From Isohypsibius dastychi (taxonomy: Eukaryota; Tardigrada; Eutardigrada; Parachela; Isohypsibiidae): a stretch of DNA of 61,187 bases. The notes under the pieces were generated by a model that worked only from the letters and a program-made list of their open reading frames with translations, was not told the origin of the DNA and searched no databases. Positions within the stretch are counted from its first letter, which is position 1, and every line of letters begins with the position of its first letter. Of the stretch, positions 1-12,188 are shown in pieces. Both the position numbers and the translations under genes were made by a program. The DNA lies in NCBI GenBank assembly GCA_034696485.1, contig JAQIWT010000019.1, forward strand, positions 1 through 61,187, in the 5' to 3' direction.

Positions 1-46
1 CGTCAATATTCAGAGGGTTCATTTTCAGCACCATCGCCATCGCCAT
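1..46 (-). CDS. Possible 5' end of a gene running off the left edge
   Basis: Read on the minus strand, an ATG at 46 opens a frame that stays open to the window edge and begins MAMAMVLKMNPLNID. Only 15 residues are visible, so no family can be named. It could be the first exon of a neighbour transcribed leftwards, or chance. Confidence 0.25.
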   Translation of the reverse strand, partial: MAMAMVLKMNPLNID

Positions 47-548
47 CCCTTTTGGGCTTAGCGCAATCAACCCATTAACGGGTTGGGATACACTATAACA
101 AAAGAGATACGACCGATGATATCTCAGCGCACCTTATCTGCCACAAAGACACAACTAACATACGTGGCAGTTCTCTGATGTTGGGAGATCAGAAGCGATT
201 CGAACTGGCGGGCCGTGAAACGTGAACGGGAATGAACATGCACCGAATTTTAAGCAAGAATATTTTTAGTTGGCCAAGTGGATTCTGTGATTTTAATTAA
301 TTAATTAGATGGAATCTATTATTAGTTTCATTATTAAAATTTCATCTCAGAACAACTATCAAACCAAAATTGCGCTTAACATTCATGCCGTGATTTTTTT
401 CCCAAAAAGTGCCTATTACTGCACTGTAACAACTTCGTAAAATTCAAAAAAATTAGAAAACCATCCTTGGAAATGAAACCGCACGCAGAAGATGTAGCAC
501 GAGCACTTAACTGCCCCGAAGAAAAGAATGTTAATCCCGATAAAATAT
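47..548. other. Intergenic, AT-rich
   Basis: This stretch lies between the possible left-edge gene and the stop codon of the RBBP4/7-like gene. I see no convincing ORF, RNA gene or repeat. It must hold the 3' UTR of the WD40 gene. Confidence 0.5.
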
Positions 549-2566
549 TCAGGGGATCGCTAATGATTCTGCGTCAGAAGACGAAACGCCGCCAATTCCT
601 TTCACGTGATTCGTCATGCGGCAATTTTTGCTTTTAGGCAACGGGTGTATCTGGTATCTAAGACGAAATTTTAATCATATTAGTCAACAATACAGCAGAT
701 TTAAAATACGACTATGGTACCTTGCAGGCATCCACACCTGGGTGATAGCATCTTCCGCCACAGAAGCCAGCATCATTTTTCGACCGACAGCCGGATTCCA
801 ACTAACGTCCTGAAAAATAAATATATTTATAATACAAATTCATTGCTAAAGAGCACCATAATGTCCACAACCGCCAGCCGGAAGCATTTATTAAGTTCAC
901 AAAACAAAAACAAGTTAAACAGCACCGGGTAATTCTTTGCCCCGGAGTATGATCATTAAAGTGAATCAAATAAGCTTACAGTAATACGTCCCGAATGACC
1001 GCCATGTACAAACACCAATTCCGGTGGCGTTGTAATATTAGCAGGTCGATTTTCCTGGTTTTCACCAATCTTCCGAACATCCCATACACAAACTTTCCGG
1101 TCTGCTCCACCCGAACTTAATAAACTTGTTCGTTCGATATCTTGACACCAGTCAATTGTATAGACCTCCGAAGTATGATGTTGTAATATATGTAACTTCC
1201 GGTCGAGATTCCTGATGTCCCACAGCGCAACTGTTGTGTCGTCGGATGCCGTCGCAAAAAGTAGTTCACTCAGTGCGAATGAAATCGCATTGACACTTCC
1301 GGTGTGTGCCTCTATTTTGTGGCTCGGTTTCGTGAGATCACGGCTTCGAATATCAAAAAGACAGATTGTTTTGTTCAGGCCCGCTGAACCAATTATAGTG
1401 GGATGAAATGGATGCCACGCAATGTCTTCGATTTCTCCTTCGTGCCCTGTAAAGCACAAGATAAAAATAGAGGACAATTATAGCAAAAATTCCTCAAAAA
1501 CTAACCAAAAATGAAACCATTTTTTTCTTAAAACATAGTGAGTCTTTATTCCCACTATGCTTAAAACAATTCTTGCAATACAATGAAAATTCATAAACGT
1601 GAACACTGAAACAATTTACCAGTTATGGTCAGGAATGGCTGTCCAACTGATTCCGGTTTTATTTCATTAATGTCCCAAATCAAAATCCGTCCATCTTTTC
1701 CAGAACTGGCGATCAATCCTTCCTTATGCTTTGAAGGATTCCAAGCAAGGCCATAACTGGGCGGAAGACTGCCATCATGTCCGATCAGTTCAATCAGCGG
1801 CTCTCGATGTTCAATTTCATCATCAAATGACCAGCCTTCGCACTCAATCTTCCAGTCATAAACAACCAGCGAACTATCTGCCAATTTCCCACAGACCAAA
1901 TTCGTTTTTTGAGGCATTACTCGGACGCTGGCTAGGAGCGATGGCTGAGAGATAATTCCATGAACGGTCACAATATTCGGGCTTGCACTGTAAAAAATCC
2001 AGGGTTAAAATCACAAAAAATACAACAATTTCTAACCCAAACCTGAACAATCCGACATTTGGTTTAAAATCCGGATTTTTGTCGTCCATTTTGGAGAATC
2101 CATCAGGATCGGACAGCGGGAATCTTACATTGGAAATGATAATGCCATTGAAATCAGCGTCGCTCTCACTTCGAGCAGTCGAGCCAGTAGCAATTTTCTG
2201 GACCCGATAAGAACATCCATGTTCGTCTTCGCGGATATCTTCCACCTCGTTAATCCAATCGACAGTCTGCGTCGGGAACTGCGATGCAGACATCAGGAAG
2301 CAGTCATACATCAACGGGATATTCTTCTTCCAGAGTTTATATTCCTGATTGATCTTTTGGTCATTTGTAAAGCGGGGTCCTGCTCCTAGTGTTGTTCCAG
2401 ACTCGGGAATGGGATTCACCACAGATGGAGCTCGCGAAGATCCAGCATCGGGGTTTGGCGTCGCTGCAGCTACTGATGCATCTGCGGTTGACATCGTGGA
2501 CTCATCGGCGTCATCATCAACTGCCACACGATCATGCGATGCTGAGGAATCGTCGTCAGGACCCAT
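549..2566 (-). CDS. RBBP4/RBBP7-like histone-binding WD40 protein, divergent
   Basis: Five exons join in phase: 2566-2043, 1987-1620, 1446-980, 809-721 and 657-549, giving about 518 residues. An acidic, Ser/Ala-rich N-terminal extension of about 85 residues precedes the CAF1C-type H4-binding segment (EYKLWKKNIPLMYDCFLMSA). WD40 repeats follow, with the family signatures GLAWNPSKHKEG, AHTGSVNAISF, TVALWDIRNLDRKLH and ELVFVHGGHSGRI. The fourth exon encodes a last blade ending ITQVW. RBBP4/7 proteins are histone chaperone subunits of CAF-1, HAT1, NuRD, Sin3 and PRC2 complexes in the nucleus. This copy is far more divergent than the usual near-invariant orthologue: it is about 90 residues longer and its C-terminus is unlike the acidic tail of RBBP4. 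It may be a paralogue. The start is the first ATG before the conserved region. The last exon is the least certain part. Confidence 0.8.
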
Positions 2567-3053
2567 CGTAAAAAAGTCAAAATAATCACAACGGAGTTAA
2601 TACTCTCTTGCGGCTGACGAATCTTGCACACAGCTCATCACCTCACAACAGATCCCAAACATTCGATGCTGATTTCCTTCCCGTAACACACGACAACAGT
2701 AGTGGAGAACGACGACTATTTGTTCAAGTAGAGATCCATGTGCAATTCAATTTACAAAAGAACGCATGAAATCAACCACTCAAATTCACATGCGTACGGG
2801 GTTATGAAAATCTAACCACAGTTCTGCCCCCCCCCCCCACTAGTGTAGTGCAGGGCAGTTTCAGGCCCGTGTGACATCAAGGGGTGTAGATCCCTTTAAG
2901 TTCGTACTTCATACGCTCCTGATTCAAATTTGTTTTGGTTTTCTTGTTGAACTTCCTTTTTTCGTTTTGTTTGTGAAAATTTATCGTCCTGTGTTCTGTT
3001 CTTCGGGTTCTTCGAATTCTTTACAATTCCATTTTGTGTAGTGATAGTGAAGC
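2567..3053. promoter_or_regulatory. Bidirectional intergenic promoter region (RBBP4-like / VPS16)
   Basis: This 487-bp gap lies between two divergently transcribed start codons, so it must hold both promoters and 5' UTRs. It contains a C12 run at 2827-2838. I see no clear TATA box. Confidence 0.45.
2827..2838. repeat. Poly(C) tract, 12 nt
   Basis: An uninterrupted C run in the shared promoter gap between the RBBP4-like gene and VPS16. It is one of four such runs in the window, all C on the plus strand and all in intergenic DNA. Confidence 0.9.
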
Positions 3054-5793
3054 ATGGCGAATGCCACGGATTCATGGAATCCTTTTGGCTTGGATGCGTA
3101 CTACCGGAAGCTAGAGCTTTATCAGATGGGATGGCAAAAAGACGTGTTGGACCTTTCTGAATTTGCCGTAATTTCAGCGCAACCGAATGGCGGAAATATC
3201 GCTCTGGTTCGCGATGAACGGAAAAAACAGTCCACAGTACCATCTACAGCTGCTCCGCTTACTCCTCTTGGCCGTCCAACCATTTTGATATGTTCTTCAT
3301 CTGGTCGTTTGATTTCCAAATGGTCATGGAACAGTGGTCCTTTACTACAGATCGGCTGGTCTACTTCCGAAGAACTTGTCTGCGTGCAAGAGGATGGCAG
3401 AGTGTTGCGATACGACATGTTTGGAACTTTCATTGAAATGTTCAGCATGGGGAACTTGGCTGCAGATGTTCAAGTAGTTGATGTCCGAGTTTTTCAAAAC
3501 GGAAATTCAACCGGTGTTGTGGTTTTGACAGCCAGCAGAAGGTGTGTACCTTGTTGTATAAACCCGGATTTGTTTCTATCTTTATTATAGTGTATGAAAA
3601 TTTGTAGGTTTTTTCTCGCAAGCAATATTGTCAATCCAACCATTCGTTCAATGGGCGACGTTCCCGGTCCTTCAACCAGCCCATTTCCGTCCTGCTGGAT
3701 GGTTGTCTGCACGGATCGAGATATTCAGATATTCCTGGCGAAAGAGAACGAATTGTTTTCTTTGGATAAAGGAGGACAGGTTCAACAGGTGGCCATAAAT
3801 TTCAACGAGCCAACCAAAGCGATAATCGCGATGAGCGTATCTCCAAATTACAAGCTGATGGCTCTAGTAACGATGGAGGGGATCATCATGATCAAATCTG
3901 CGGAAATCAACGGGGATATTTTCTGTCAGTTCGACTCGAAATCGCCGGATGTTCAGCTCAAACAACTTGCTTGGTGCGGAAACAGCTGTGTGGTTGGTTA
4001 TTGGGAGAAGGCCGGAAGTCACATTTTGCTGATGATTGGAATGAAAAAGGACTGGATTAATTATCGTTTTGATTCGACGGTTCATCTTGGTTAGTTTGTA
4101 TGTTAACTCTAATGTAAGCTGTTGACCAAACGGTTTTTTGTTTCAGTGCCGGAATCTGATTGTCTGCGTGTCATTTCTCGTGATTCGCACGATTTGATTC
4201 AGAAAGTGCCGTCAGTTACGGTCCAAGTCATGATGCCATCTATGGCGCCGGGATATTATCTTTTGGAAGCCTGGAAGGAGTACGAGGTGCTTAGTTACAA
4301 AGCGGATGAATATTTGAAGCTGGTCAAAAATAATCTCGAGGAAGCTATCAGCCAGTGCATCGACGCGGCTTCCCAGGAATTCGATGTCAACAAAGGTCAA
4401 AAAATGCTCCTTAAAGCGGCGTCGTTCGGTAAAGCGTTCGCGGACAGTGAGAGTTTGTCGGAAAAATTTGTTGCGATGTGCAAGAATCTGCGAGTTATCA
4501 ACGCGTTCCGGAATTATTTGGTCGGAATTCCGCTGACTTGGAAACAGTTTGAGTCGCTTTCCATAGCGGCATTGCTGGACAAGTTAATTAATCGTCGACA
4601 ATATGAACTCGCGTACCGGATTTGTGGATATCTTGAACTTCCGCCGGATGAGGGGATATCCAGGTACAGTATACGATTTCCTTGAATATAACGCATGTTT
4701 TTATTTTGATTATTTTCGAAGGGTTTTATTGAATTGGTCAACTTATAAAATGAGTCAACGTAACGAACCGGACGATGTGGTGGCAAGAGCGATTATCGCC
4801 AAACTTGAGAAAACACCCGGAATTTCTTTCGCTGAATGTGCAAGAAAAGCTCAAAGTCTGGGGAGAATTCGTTTGGCGCTTGATTTATTGGAAAGAGAAG
4901 CCTCTGCTAAACTTCAGGTTCCGTTGCTCTTGAAGTTTGGGAAGGACGATCTCGCATTGGAAAAAGCGGCCTTGAGTGGAAATTCGGATTTGGTTTATGA
5001 CGTTGTGTTGCATATGAAAGCAAAGTTGAGCTCGCAGGAATTTTTGCTGAGAATCCGAGGGAACAAGGAAGTGTTTGCGCTGTTCATCAAATATTGCAAG
5101 GAATTCAACCCGAAAATGGTGCGGGATTTATTTTTCCAAGAAGACTGGCACTCGGAAGAAGCGATGACCTTTATCCCGGAATCTTATGAATCACTGACTA
5201 TATCCGAGCAGCTGTCCGCCCTGCAGAACGCCATGGAACGCTTTGATCACGCTCGAGATGAGTTCAACAAGAAAATCACGGAGGATCAAATAAAACTCAT
5301 TCGTCAACAGATTAAACTTGAGGAGAAATTTCCCAACCGGAAGTTTGTTGGCAGCACGGTCCATCGTACCCTGGAAATGTTGTTCGAGTTGGAAGTTTAC
5401 AAAGTCGCCGATGAATTCCGGAAAGACTTCCAGATTTCCGAACGCCATTTTTGGTTTGTCAAAATCGATATGTTGGCAAAGAATGGACATTATGAGGAAT
5501 TGGAAAAGTTTTCGAAAAGCGTCCGGAAACCACCTGTTGGATTCGAGAGCTTTGTTCAAGCTTGTATCAAATACGGCAGCCGGTCGGAAGCAATGAAATA
5601 TCTGGCAAGGGTCGATGGTGAGCAGAAACTGCAATGTTATACCAGAAATGGATTCCTGGATGAAGCTGTGGATTTCGCTATCAAACAAAAGGATGGCGTT
5701 GCAATCGACTCGCTTATTGAACGTTGTAGGCGCGACAATCCCGGACTCGTTTCCAAACTGCTGAACGCTAAACAACAGATGGGTTTAAACTAA
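3054..5793 (+). CDS. VPS16: Vacuolar protein sorting-associated protein 16 (HOPS/CORVET core subunit)
   Basis: Four exons (3054-3541, 3608-4089, 4147-4663, 4722-5793) join in phase to about 852 residues, close to the roughly 840 of animal VPS16. The N-terminal half is the Vps16_N beta-propeller, starting WNPFGLDAYYRKLELYQMGW. The junction region VPESDCLRVISR...MAPGYYLLEAW is typical of the family. The C-terminal alpha-solenoid ends in the last exon. VPS16 binds VPS33A in the HOPS and CORVET tethering complexes that drive endosome-lysosome fusion. The start ATG is the first after an upstream stop and sits in front of the conserved N-terminus. No key region looks missing. Confidence 0.95.
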
Positions 5794-6878
5794 CGTAAGC
5801 GAAATTCAGGTTTGATTTCTGGTTTTGAGTACATGATGTTGTACTATGGAATTTGACCGGTAATTGCGACGATTCTCTCAATTTATTTTGTCCATTTTTT
5901 CTGTGATTCAGTTTTTACCGCCAGTCTTGGTTATTTTTAATCCGTGTTAATTGTTATAATTGATTTCATGTATTTTTGTTATGAACATTGTTTCCAATAG
6001 CACTCTACAAATATAGATTATCTGAAATAATTATTTGAAATAATTGTATTTCGTGATTCCCAATTTCAAGCGGTGCAAGGCGAGGCGAGGCGACCAGATA
6101 ATCCAGATAATATAATCAGGAAAACCAGCTCAAGAGCTGGTTATTCATATAATTTAGAATTATATTTCACGAGAATCGGTGATTTGTAGAAATATAATCA
6201 GGATAATATAATCAGGATAATCCATTAGATAATCTATATTTGTAGAGTGCCAATATATTTGTGTTTTTTATTTGTGTTCTTTATAGAAATCGTGAAACCG
6301 ATTGAAGGGATGGTTGATTGATAGCCGTTGCTTGAATATCCTATGAAATATAATTAGAAGATAAATATGGCATTATAAGGTTTTTACTTTCTAAAGCTCA
6401 TATTCGACTTCCTGATTCTTTTTTTTGTTGATTTTGATTGCCCGTGTTAATAACCTTGACCCGAATCGCTAGGTCCTAGTCTGAAAGCGAGGAATTTTTC
6501 CGGGAAAAGATAGTTTGGCCGAAGTAAATAATACTCATTCCACCCCGAACAAGTACTGTGCGGGTACATGGGCCCACATTGTGAATGTTGGTGCCTTTTG
6601 GACTTGTCAGCATATTAGCTACTTCGCCCAGCAAATACGAAGTATATAATGGACGCGAAGCATCGTTTGCGGACATCCGGATGAAGTGACAATACACTGA
6701 AATCGTCACAAGGTTTTTCTCTGTAATACAAATACAGTGCTTGGTCGGCTGGTCCGCCTCTTCACTCCATTATCCCGAGAAATATTTCATCTACCAAATA
6801 TTTCATCTTTCATCTGGTATCTATCACGATTTAATTGACAGGATAAATTATTGGTTTCCCGAAAGCCAGATTTTCGCC
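5794..6878. other. Intergenic region carrying a MITE-like element
   Basis: About 1.1 kb between VPS16 and the serpin. It holds the inverted-repeat element at 6000-6250. Beyond that I see only short, unconvincing ORFs and the expected 3' UTR and promoter. Confidence 0.6.
6000..6250. mobile_element. MITE-like non-autonomous DNA transposon
   Basis: A perfect 24-bp terminal inverted repeat begins GCACTCTACAAATATAGATT at 6000 and is mirrored at 6227-6250. Both ends are flanked by the 5-bp direct repeat CAATA (5995-5999 and 6251-6255), which reads as a target-site duplication. The 251-bp body has no ORF. It contains a small internal hairpin (AACCAGCTCAAGAGCTGGTT) and repeats of ATAATATAATCAGG. This is the classic form of a miniature inverted-repeat element moved in trans. 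The superfamily cannot be set from the sequence alone. Confidence 0.8.
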
Positions 6879-8853
6879 ATGAATGTATACACGGGATTTA
6901 ATATTGCCAGTATCCACCTGTTTGCCGTTCTTCTTATTTTATCATCCGGTTTCACGGGGATTATTAGCCACGAAGTCGAAGATGCTATCAAATCAAACAA
7001 ATTTGCGTTGGATTTCTACAAAAGTGTTGCCAAGTCCTTCAGCGTTCACGACAATATTGCGATATCACCTTTTTCTGCTGAAGCAGCTCTTGCCATGACA
7101 TTTATTGGTACGTGCAGTTGTAGAAGAAATTTCGCAGCGTAACTATATAGTGAGGTAGAAGATCACCGATTGATCCAACAATTTTGATCTTACTAACTAC
7201 TTTTTCGGTGTCTTCGAAAGGCAGTATCGCTTATGCTTTTTCATTTTATTTTCACCGTTTATATATATATATATATTAATATGATTCGCATTTCGTAAGC
7301 CCGACGAAAAATACTCAGAAAGTAACGATTAGTCGTTTATTAATGTGGTTGATTTGATTGTCTCGCGTGAAAACACAAAAAACCTTTTTACAAGTCATTT
7401 GAATCCATAATTCATTTTTAGGTGCTCGAGGACAGACTCAATCAGAAATCATGTCCGCCCTGGGAATTAAAGACAAAGCTGATTCTGACCAGATCGGCGC
7501 AAGATTTCGGACAGTGAATTCCAACCAAAACGACTACATTCTTGAGTCGGCGAACGGACTATTTCTTGAAAAATCCTATGAAATCGACCCGGATTTCCGA
7601 TCTGCAATCCAAAAAAGCTTCGATGCCAATATCTCAGCCGTTGATTTTGCGACACAGCCGGAACAGGCACGTCGGAATATCAATTCATTCGTTGAGCAGA
7701 AGACGAGGAAAAGAATTCAGAATTTATTTTCCGATGGTTCGATCAAGACCGATACAAAACTTGTGTTGGTCAACGCCGTTTATTTCAAAGCTGATTGGCA
7801 AAATCAATTCGACGCAAAAAGAACGTCTCCACTGCCGTTTCTGTTGACCAACGGAAAGAACGTCCAGGTCCCGTTGATGAACATGGAACAAAACATTTTC
7901 TACACGGAAAGCGACGACTTGAAATCCCAGATTGTGGAACTGCCATATAAAAATGGAGAAATGAACATGATCATCATTCTTCCACGGGAAAAACAGAGTA
8001 ATGGAATTCGACAACTGGAGTCCAATTTGAACGCGACCTCGCTCGAGCAAGCACTCCAAGAGCTTTTCCGACAAAAAGTAAAGCTGTTCTTACCAAAATT
8101 TAGAATCAACACAGGGAGTGACATAAGCCAAGATCTGCGTAATTTGAACATCAAGACGGCATTCACGAACCAAGCGGATTTAACCGGCATCAGTCGGCGC
8201 AAGGATCTGAAAATATCGAAAGCGGTCCAGAAAGTTTTCGTGGGTAAGCGGATCTATCTTCCTCATTATGGTGTACAATACTTTAACCGTGTTTAATATT
8301 TTATATGTGATTTGATATAGAAATCGATGAAAAAGGCACCGAAGCCGCGGCAGCAACGGGAATCCAAATATCGGTAAGAAGATACCGCGATATTTTTGAA
8401 ACCCATATTTTGTGCCTGTAACATAATATTTAAAATACACATGTGTGTAAATTCACAGTATAATTAAATTATGTGTATTTGTCAGTTTTCCCTCAAATCT
8501 TGTGTTTGCTATTGAGTTAATTCAGTTCACGCACTGCCAGAAAATGCGTTGAATAATAGCGATAAATACTTTTTCCATTAATTTCCGGATGGATGTGCGC
8601 TGAAACTTGAACTTATAAGTTTGTTACCTTTTGTTCAACAATTTATTAGAAACACACAAATTCCTCCTCAAATTCAGAATGGTCATCAAAACTATCCATT
8701 ACTATCCATGTATTTCAGATGCTGAGCGCGGTAATAGCTCCGGAAGAAGTTCCCGTTTTCCGCGCTGATCATCCATTCCTATTTCTTATTCGCCATCGTT
8801 CGACGAATTCAATAATTTTCATGGGAAGAATATCCGATCCTACGGCAGAGTAG
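6879..8853 (+). CDS. Serpin (serine protease inhibitor), secreted, inhibitory type
   Basis: Four exons (6879-7107, 7422-8243, 8321-8373, 8719-8853) give about 412 residues. The N-terminus is a signal peptide with a hydrophobic core ([15 protein letters not shown]). The serpin body follows, with [14 protein letters not shown] and [17 protein letters not shown]. The hinge [14 protein letters not shown] is a consensus inhibitory hinge with small residues, so the protein should trap proteases. Counting from the hinge, P1-P1' is predicted as Leu-Ser. That suggests a chymotrypsin-, elastase- or cathepsin-like target. The C-terminal [11 protein letters not shown]...MGRI motif is intact. Introns split the hinge and the reactive loop onto separate exons. 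Confidence 0.93.
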
Positions 8854-9004
8854 AAGAATTATCGAATTGAGTGCCAAAGCATTCCACAACAATACAATTT
8901 CTATTATATTTCCATTGAAAAAATTTATTGATTTTTCACGATTATTTGCCCGACCAAATGTGTTGGTGACACTTTCATTTTGATCTGATGTTTTTTAATT
9001 CAAA
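8854..9004. other. Short convergent gap
   Basis: A 151-bp space between the serpin stop and the stop of the opposing acyltransferase-like gene. It can hold only 3' UTRs. Confidence 0.5.
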
Positions 9005-10311
9005 TCACACTTTGGGATTGTAAATAATCCAGTCCACGGAATAAACTCCGTCGTCAACTCGTTCCGCGCCCAGCTTTTTATAAGCGCTTTGAGAAACGTG
9101 GTTCCATTTCATGACATAAACCCAAGGCACTGGCTGGCCCATTTTTACAACTTTCAAGGCTAAATCGTAGTTGACTATTTGATAAAGGTTTCGACCGCGG
9201 AAATCCGGGTCCACGAAGCCATGACCCATGCATCCGTCCGGTTGATAAAGAATGTACGCAACAAGTAGGTTGTCTTTTTCAGTAAAAATGGCACTGCTTG
9301 GGAATTTTTGTTCGAGCAGGTACTGGAAAAAAGGAAGTGTGGCCGCACTTCCGTACCGCCATTCTCTGTTGAGTTGCTCGGCGTGCTCAGGCGACAATTC
9401 TCCGAGCCGAAATCCAGCAGGCATCTCTCTAAAAATCCAAGTTGATTAAAACAAACAAAACTAAAATCACCAAAAAGAATCAATTAGGTCCACAACATTC
9501 GGTTTATTTCTATTCTTAAACAGTTTTTTCTATTTATTTCCTCCGTAGATTGTAAAATTAGGAACTAAATGACGAAATATAGCTGCTTATTATTTATCTT
9601 TTGACCAGATTTTCTGGTCTAAGGATGAACATGTTTCCATGATCCGATTCCACTCCATGATCTAGTTCTTCCACAATTCCCATTTCTTTTGCACGTTTTC
9701 TCACAATAGGATAAACATCGGATTTCGACAGACCTGTTAATTGATAACAAAAATTTAACTGTAACACGTATTTCGGCAGAGGTAGTTAGAAGGTTCGTGG
9801 AGTATTCTAGAATGTGTTGCGAAGTGGTACAAAACTTCTCACCAAAAAACAACTGCGGTATCGTCCAGTCCGCAAACTCCGGTTCTCGAATCACGCAGTC
9901 TAGCTTCTGTTGATCTCTTGAGAAAATAAGATAGCAAGAGCTACGCGGCCAAGGAACATAGTCCTGTGGAATTACGACATAAATAAAACTATTAATCCGG
10001 TAACTTTGAAAAGGCGTGATCTGTTACATGGGATCCCCGCACTGGGCGCATAAATATGACAGACCAGTTCGGAAGTTCATCAGCAATCAGTTCAGTTCCG
10101 GGCCAGTTGTATTTCCTGGCGAGACGATTCCGAATTACAGCTTGCATCTTCAAAAACCAAAAACGTCCGAATTAAATTCCGAGTGGATTTGAGAATTGCT
10201 GACTCGAATAAAAAAGCAGATTATACTCATACTCACTTGATTTGATTTTGGTTCATAATTCCGGAGATCATGCAGTACGTTCTTCAGTTCTGCATCATCC
10301 AGAACAATCAT
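9005..10311 (-). CDS. Glycine N-acyltransferase-like protein (GLYAT family, GNAT fold)
   Basis: Five exons (10311-10237, 10147-10028, 9963-9843, 9733-9606, 9424-9005) give about 287 residues, against about 296 in vertebrate GLYAT. The first part (MIVLDDAELKNVLHDLRNYE...VIRNRLARKYNWPG) fits the GLYAT N-terminal half. The last exon is an FR47/GNAT acetyltransferase-like domain, with LSPEHAEQLNREWRYG, GHGFVDPDFRGRNLYQIV and a terminal WNHVSQSAYKKLGAERV segment. The family transfers acyl groups from acyl-CoA to glycine or related amines. The substrate here is unknown. The last intron is the least certain join: exon 5 appears to begin at its own ATG after the acceptor AG. Confidence 0.75.
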
Positions 10312-10575
10312 GGCAGCAGAAATACTGGTAGCAGATGGATTTTGGGAAACAATTCAGTCAGATTTCAATAGAATTGACACGCTTTCTGTTCAAGTGGAAG
10401 GCAACTCTGTCGCGCTTTGATATATTACGGCTAATTACTTAAGACGTGCCTCGGTGTTCAAAACAAGATTGCAAAATAGATAAGGCAACGCAGGCTTTCG
10501 TCAGCTATTATCATCAACATTGGGGACTACAAAATACTCTTTGTTAGTCTATAAAATAAAATGAAACACATTAGA

Positions 10576-11336
10576 CTAAAAAGCAACATATTCATCATCT
10601 TCCCGACTCCGTCCAAGTTTCCAGGTAATCGCACTGTAAAATAAACGTATTCCAGAAATAAATCCTATGATTTGGACTTTAAAGCCCTGATCTACCTTAG
10701 AAAGATAAACAAATTTTGCAGGAATAGTCCTACTCCAGGCCACGCGGAAATTCCTGCAGCAAGGAAGATTCTCCAATAAAACAAAGCAGTTTTTCAACAG
10801 TCATTCTTCAATTTAATCCCTACTTTCTTGGGCGACATATTCCTGAAACATAATCCATGTTGCCGCAATAACACAAGTGAAAGATGTGACGAGCCCAAGA
10901 AGAAGAATCACCCGGACTGCTTTCGGGGTGCACAACAATCCGCTGTCCCGCGCTTTGGGTGCGACAACGCTGAAAGCACAAAATTTCATTTTATTCTTTG
11001 AAGATAATAAGTCAGGTTTCGAAAATATCCGGCTGGCGAACGACAATGAATATTTGGACAAAAAACCGATTACAATATCAGGGCAAGTGTTGAGAAGACT
11101 CCAACTGTGTGATATTCGTGCGGGAAGTCAATTTGACTTGGATATAAAGCAGCGACATCAATTATTATCCACCATCCAGTTGCAAACTGAATTCAATAAA
11201 AAATATCCCGTTTTTAAGATTTTATTGAGAAACAAATAAAACGCACCATCAAGCCGGCTGAGAAAGCAGCAACTAAATTCCGTGGATTAACGTAGCTTCC
11301 GAATAAATTATCCAGATCATAGCTGAACAATCCCAT
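10576..11336 (-). CDS. TMEM50: TMEM50 family four-pass membrane protein
   Basis: Five small exons (11336-11247, 11186-11074, 10969-10824, 10753-10696, 10633-10576) join in phase to 154 residues, against about 157 for TMEM50A/B. Family marks are FATGWWIIIDVAALYP (TM1-loop), LLGLVTSFTCVIAATWIMF (TM3), GVGLFLQNLFIFLR (TM4) and the terminal KLGRSRED. TMEM50 proteins are small ER or late secretory pathway membrane proteins of unclear function, also called C21orf4/SMP1-like. The A/B duplication is vertebrate, so the ancestral name is used. Confidence 0.9.
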
Positions 11337-12188
11337 TTTTTTGCTATTAGATTTTGAAAAAGCTCAGTTGAATTTGCCTTGAAATGGCCTGAGAATGTGA
11401 TCTTTCTCAGAAAGAACGTGAAAATCATCGTTTTTTGTCATTACAAGCAAAGAGCTTGGCACTAACAAAACTGGTTTCGAAATCTCAACGTCGCCAGCCT
11501 CAGGGAACATACAGTGTTTTGAACATTTTGGTTCAGGTCGTGGTCGGAGTCAGAGGAAAACAGGATACATACCGTAACATAGAGAAATAATCATTTGATT
11601 TTATGAACGGTACTTGGATACAGAGATCGAGCCAATTGATAGAATTGGAATAAAATATGATTCTGTTTTCGTGAAATTGAATATTAAGAAGTCACCATAT
11701 TTTCGGACTCAAGAATTTTCGTGGTGTCCTGTGTGGCAAGGTTCCCGCATTACATATATTTGAATAAACATTCTCAAAACTAATTCATGAATGCTCAGCC
11801 TCACCAGATATTTTGCCAAAGTATTCGTGACCGGACTTTGGTTGTATCTTCCCGAACAGTTCCCTTAATACCATTCTTCATAACATTATAAGTCATTAAA
11901 ACATCAATTATGCTGACCTTCAAGACTCGCTGCATTATTGTTTCAAATATCGTATTTGTTACTGCAAAGCACGATGGGAATACAAAGCAGTCTTAAAAAC
12001 CTTCATTCTTGATCCTTGTTTTATTGCGTCGCTCATCGATATTTCTTGCTGAATGTAGGTGAGATGTATGTTGTTCTTGTACTTCTTGGTTGTGGTATCA
12101 AAACCGGATAGACGTTCGGAAATCAAATAGTTTCGACACGGTATTTAGTGAACTACCAGATCAACAAACTACGAACTTCAACCGTGCA
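11337..12188. other. Intergenic, no gene seen
   Basis: 852 bp between TMEM50 and the first tRNA-Ser. No ORF of useful length on either strand and no obvious repeat. The right end must hold upstream sequence of the tRNA. Confidence 0.5.

Noticed and set aside
616..932. Overlapping plus-strand frames of 65 and 72 codons
   Set aside because: They lie opposite the last two exons of the RBBP4-like gene and show no splice context or family likeness of their own.
7260..7275. (TA)n microsatellite in the serpin intron
   Set aside because: Only about eight dinucleotides long and ordinary for AT-rich introns.
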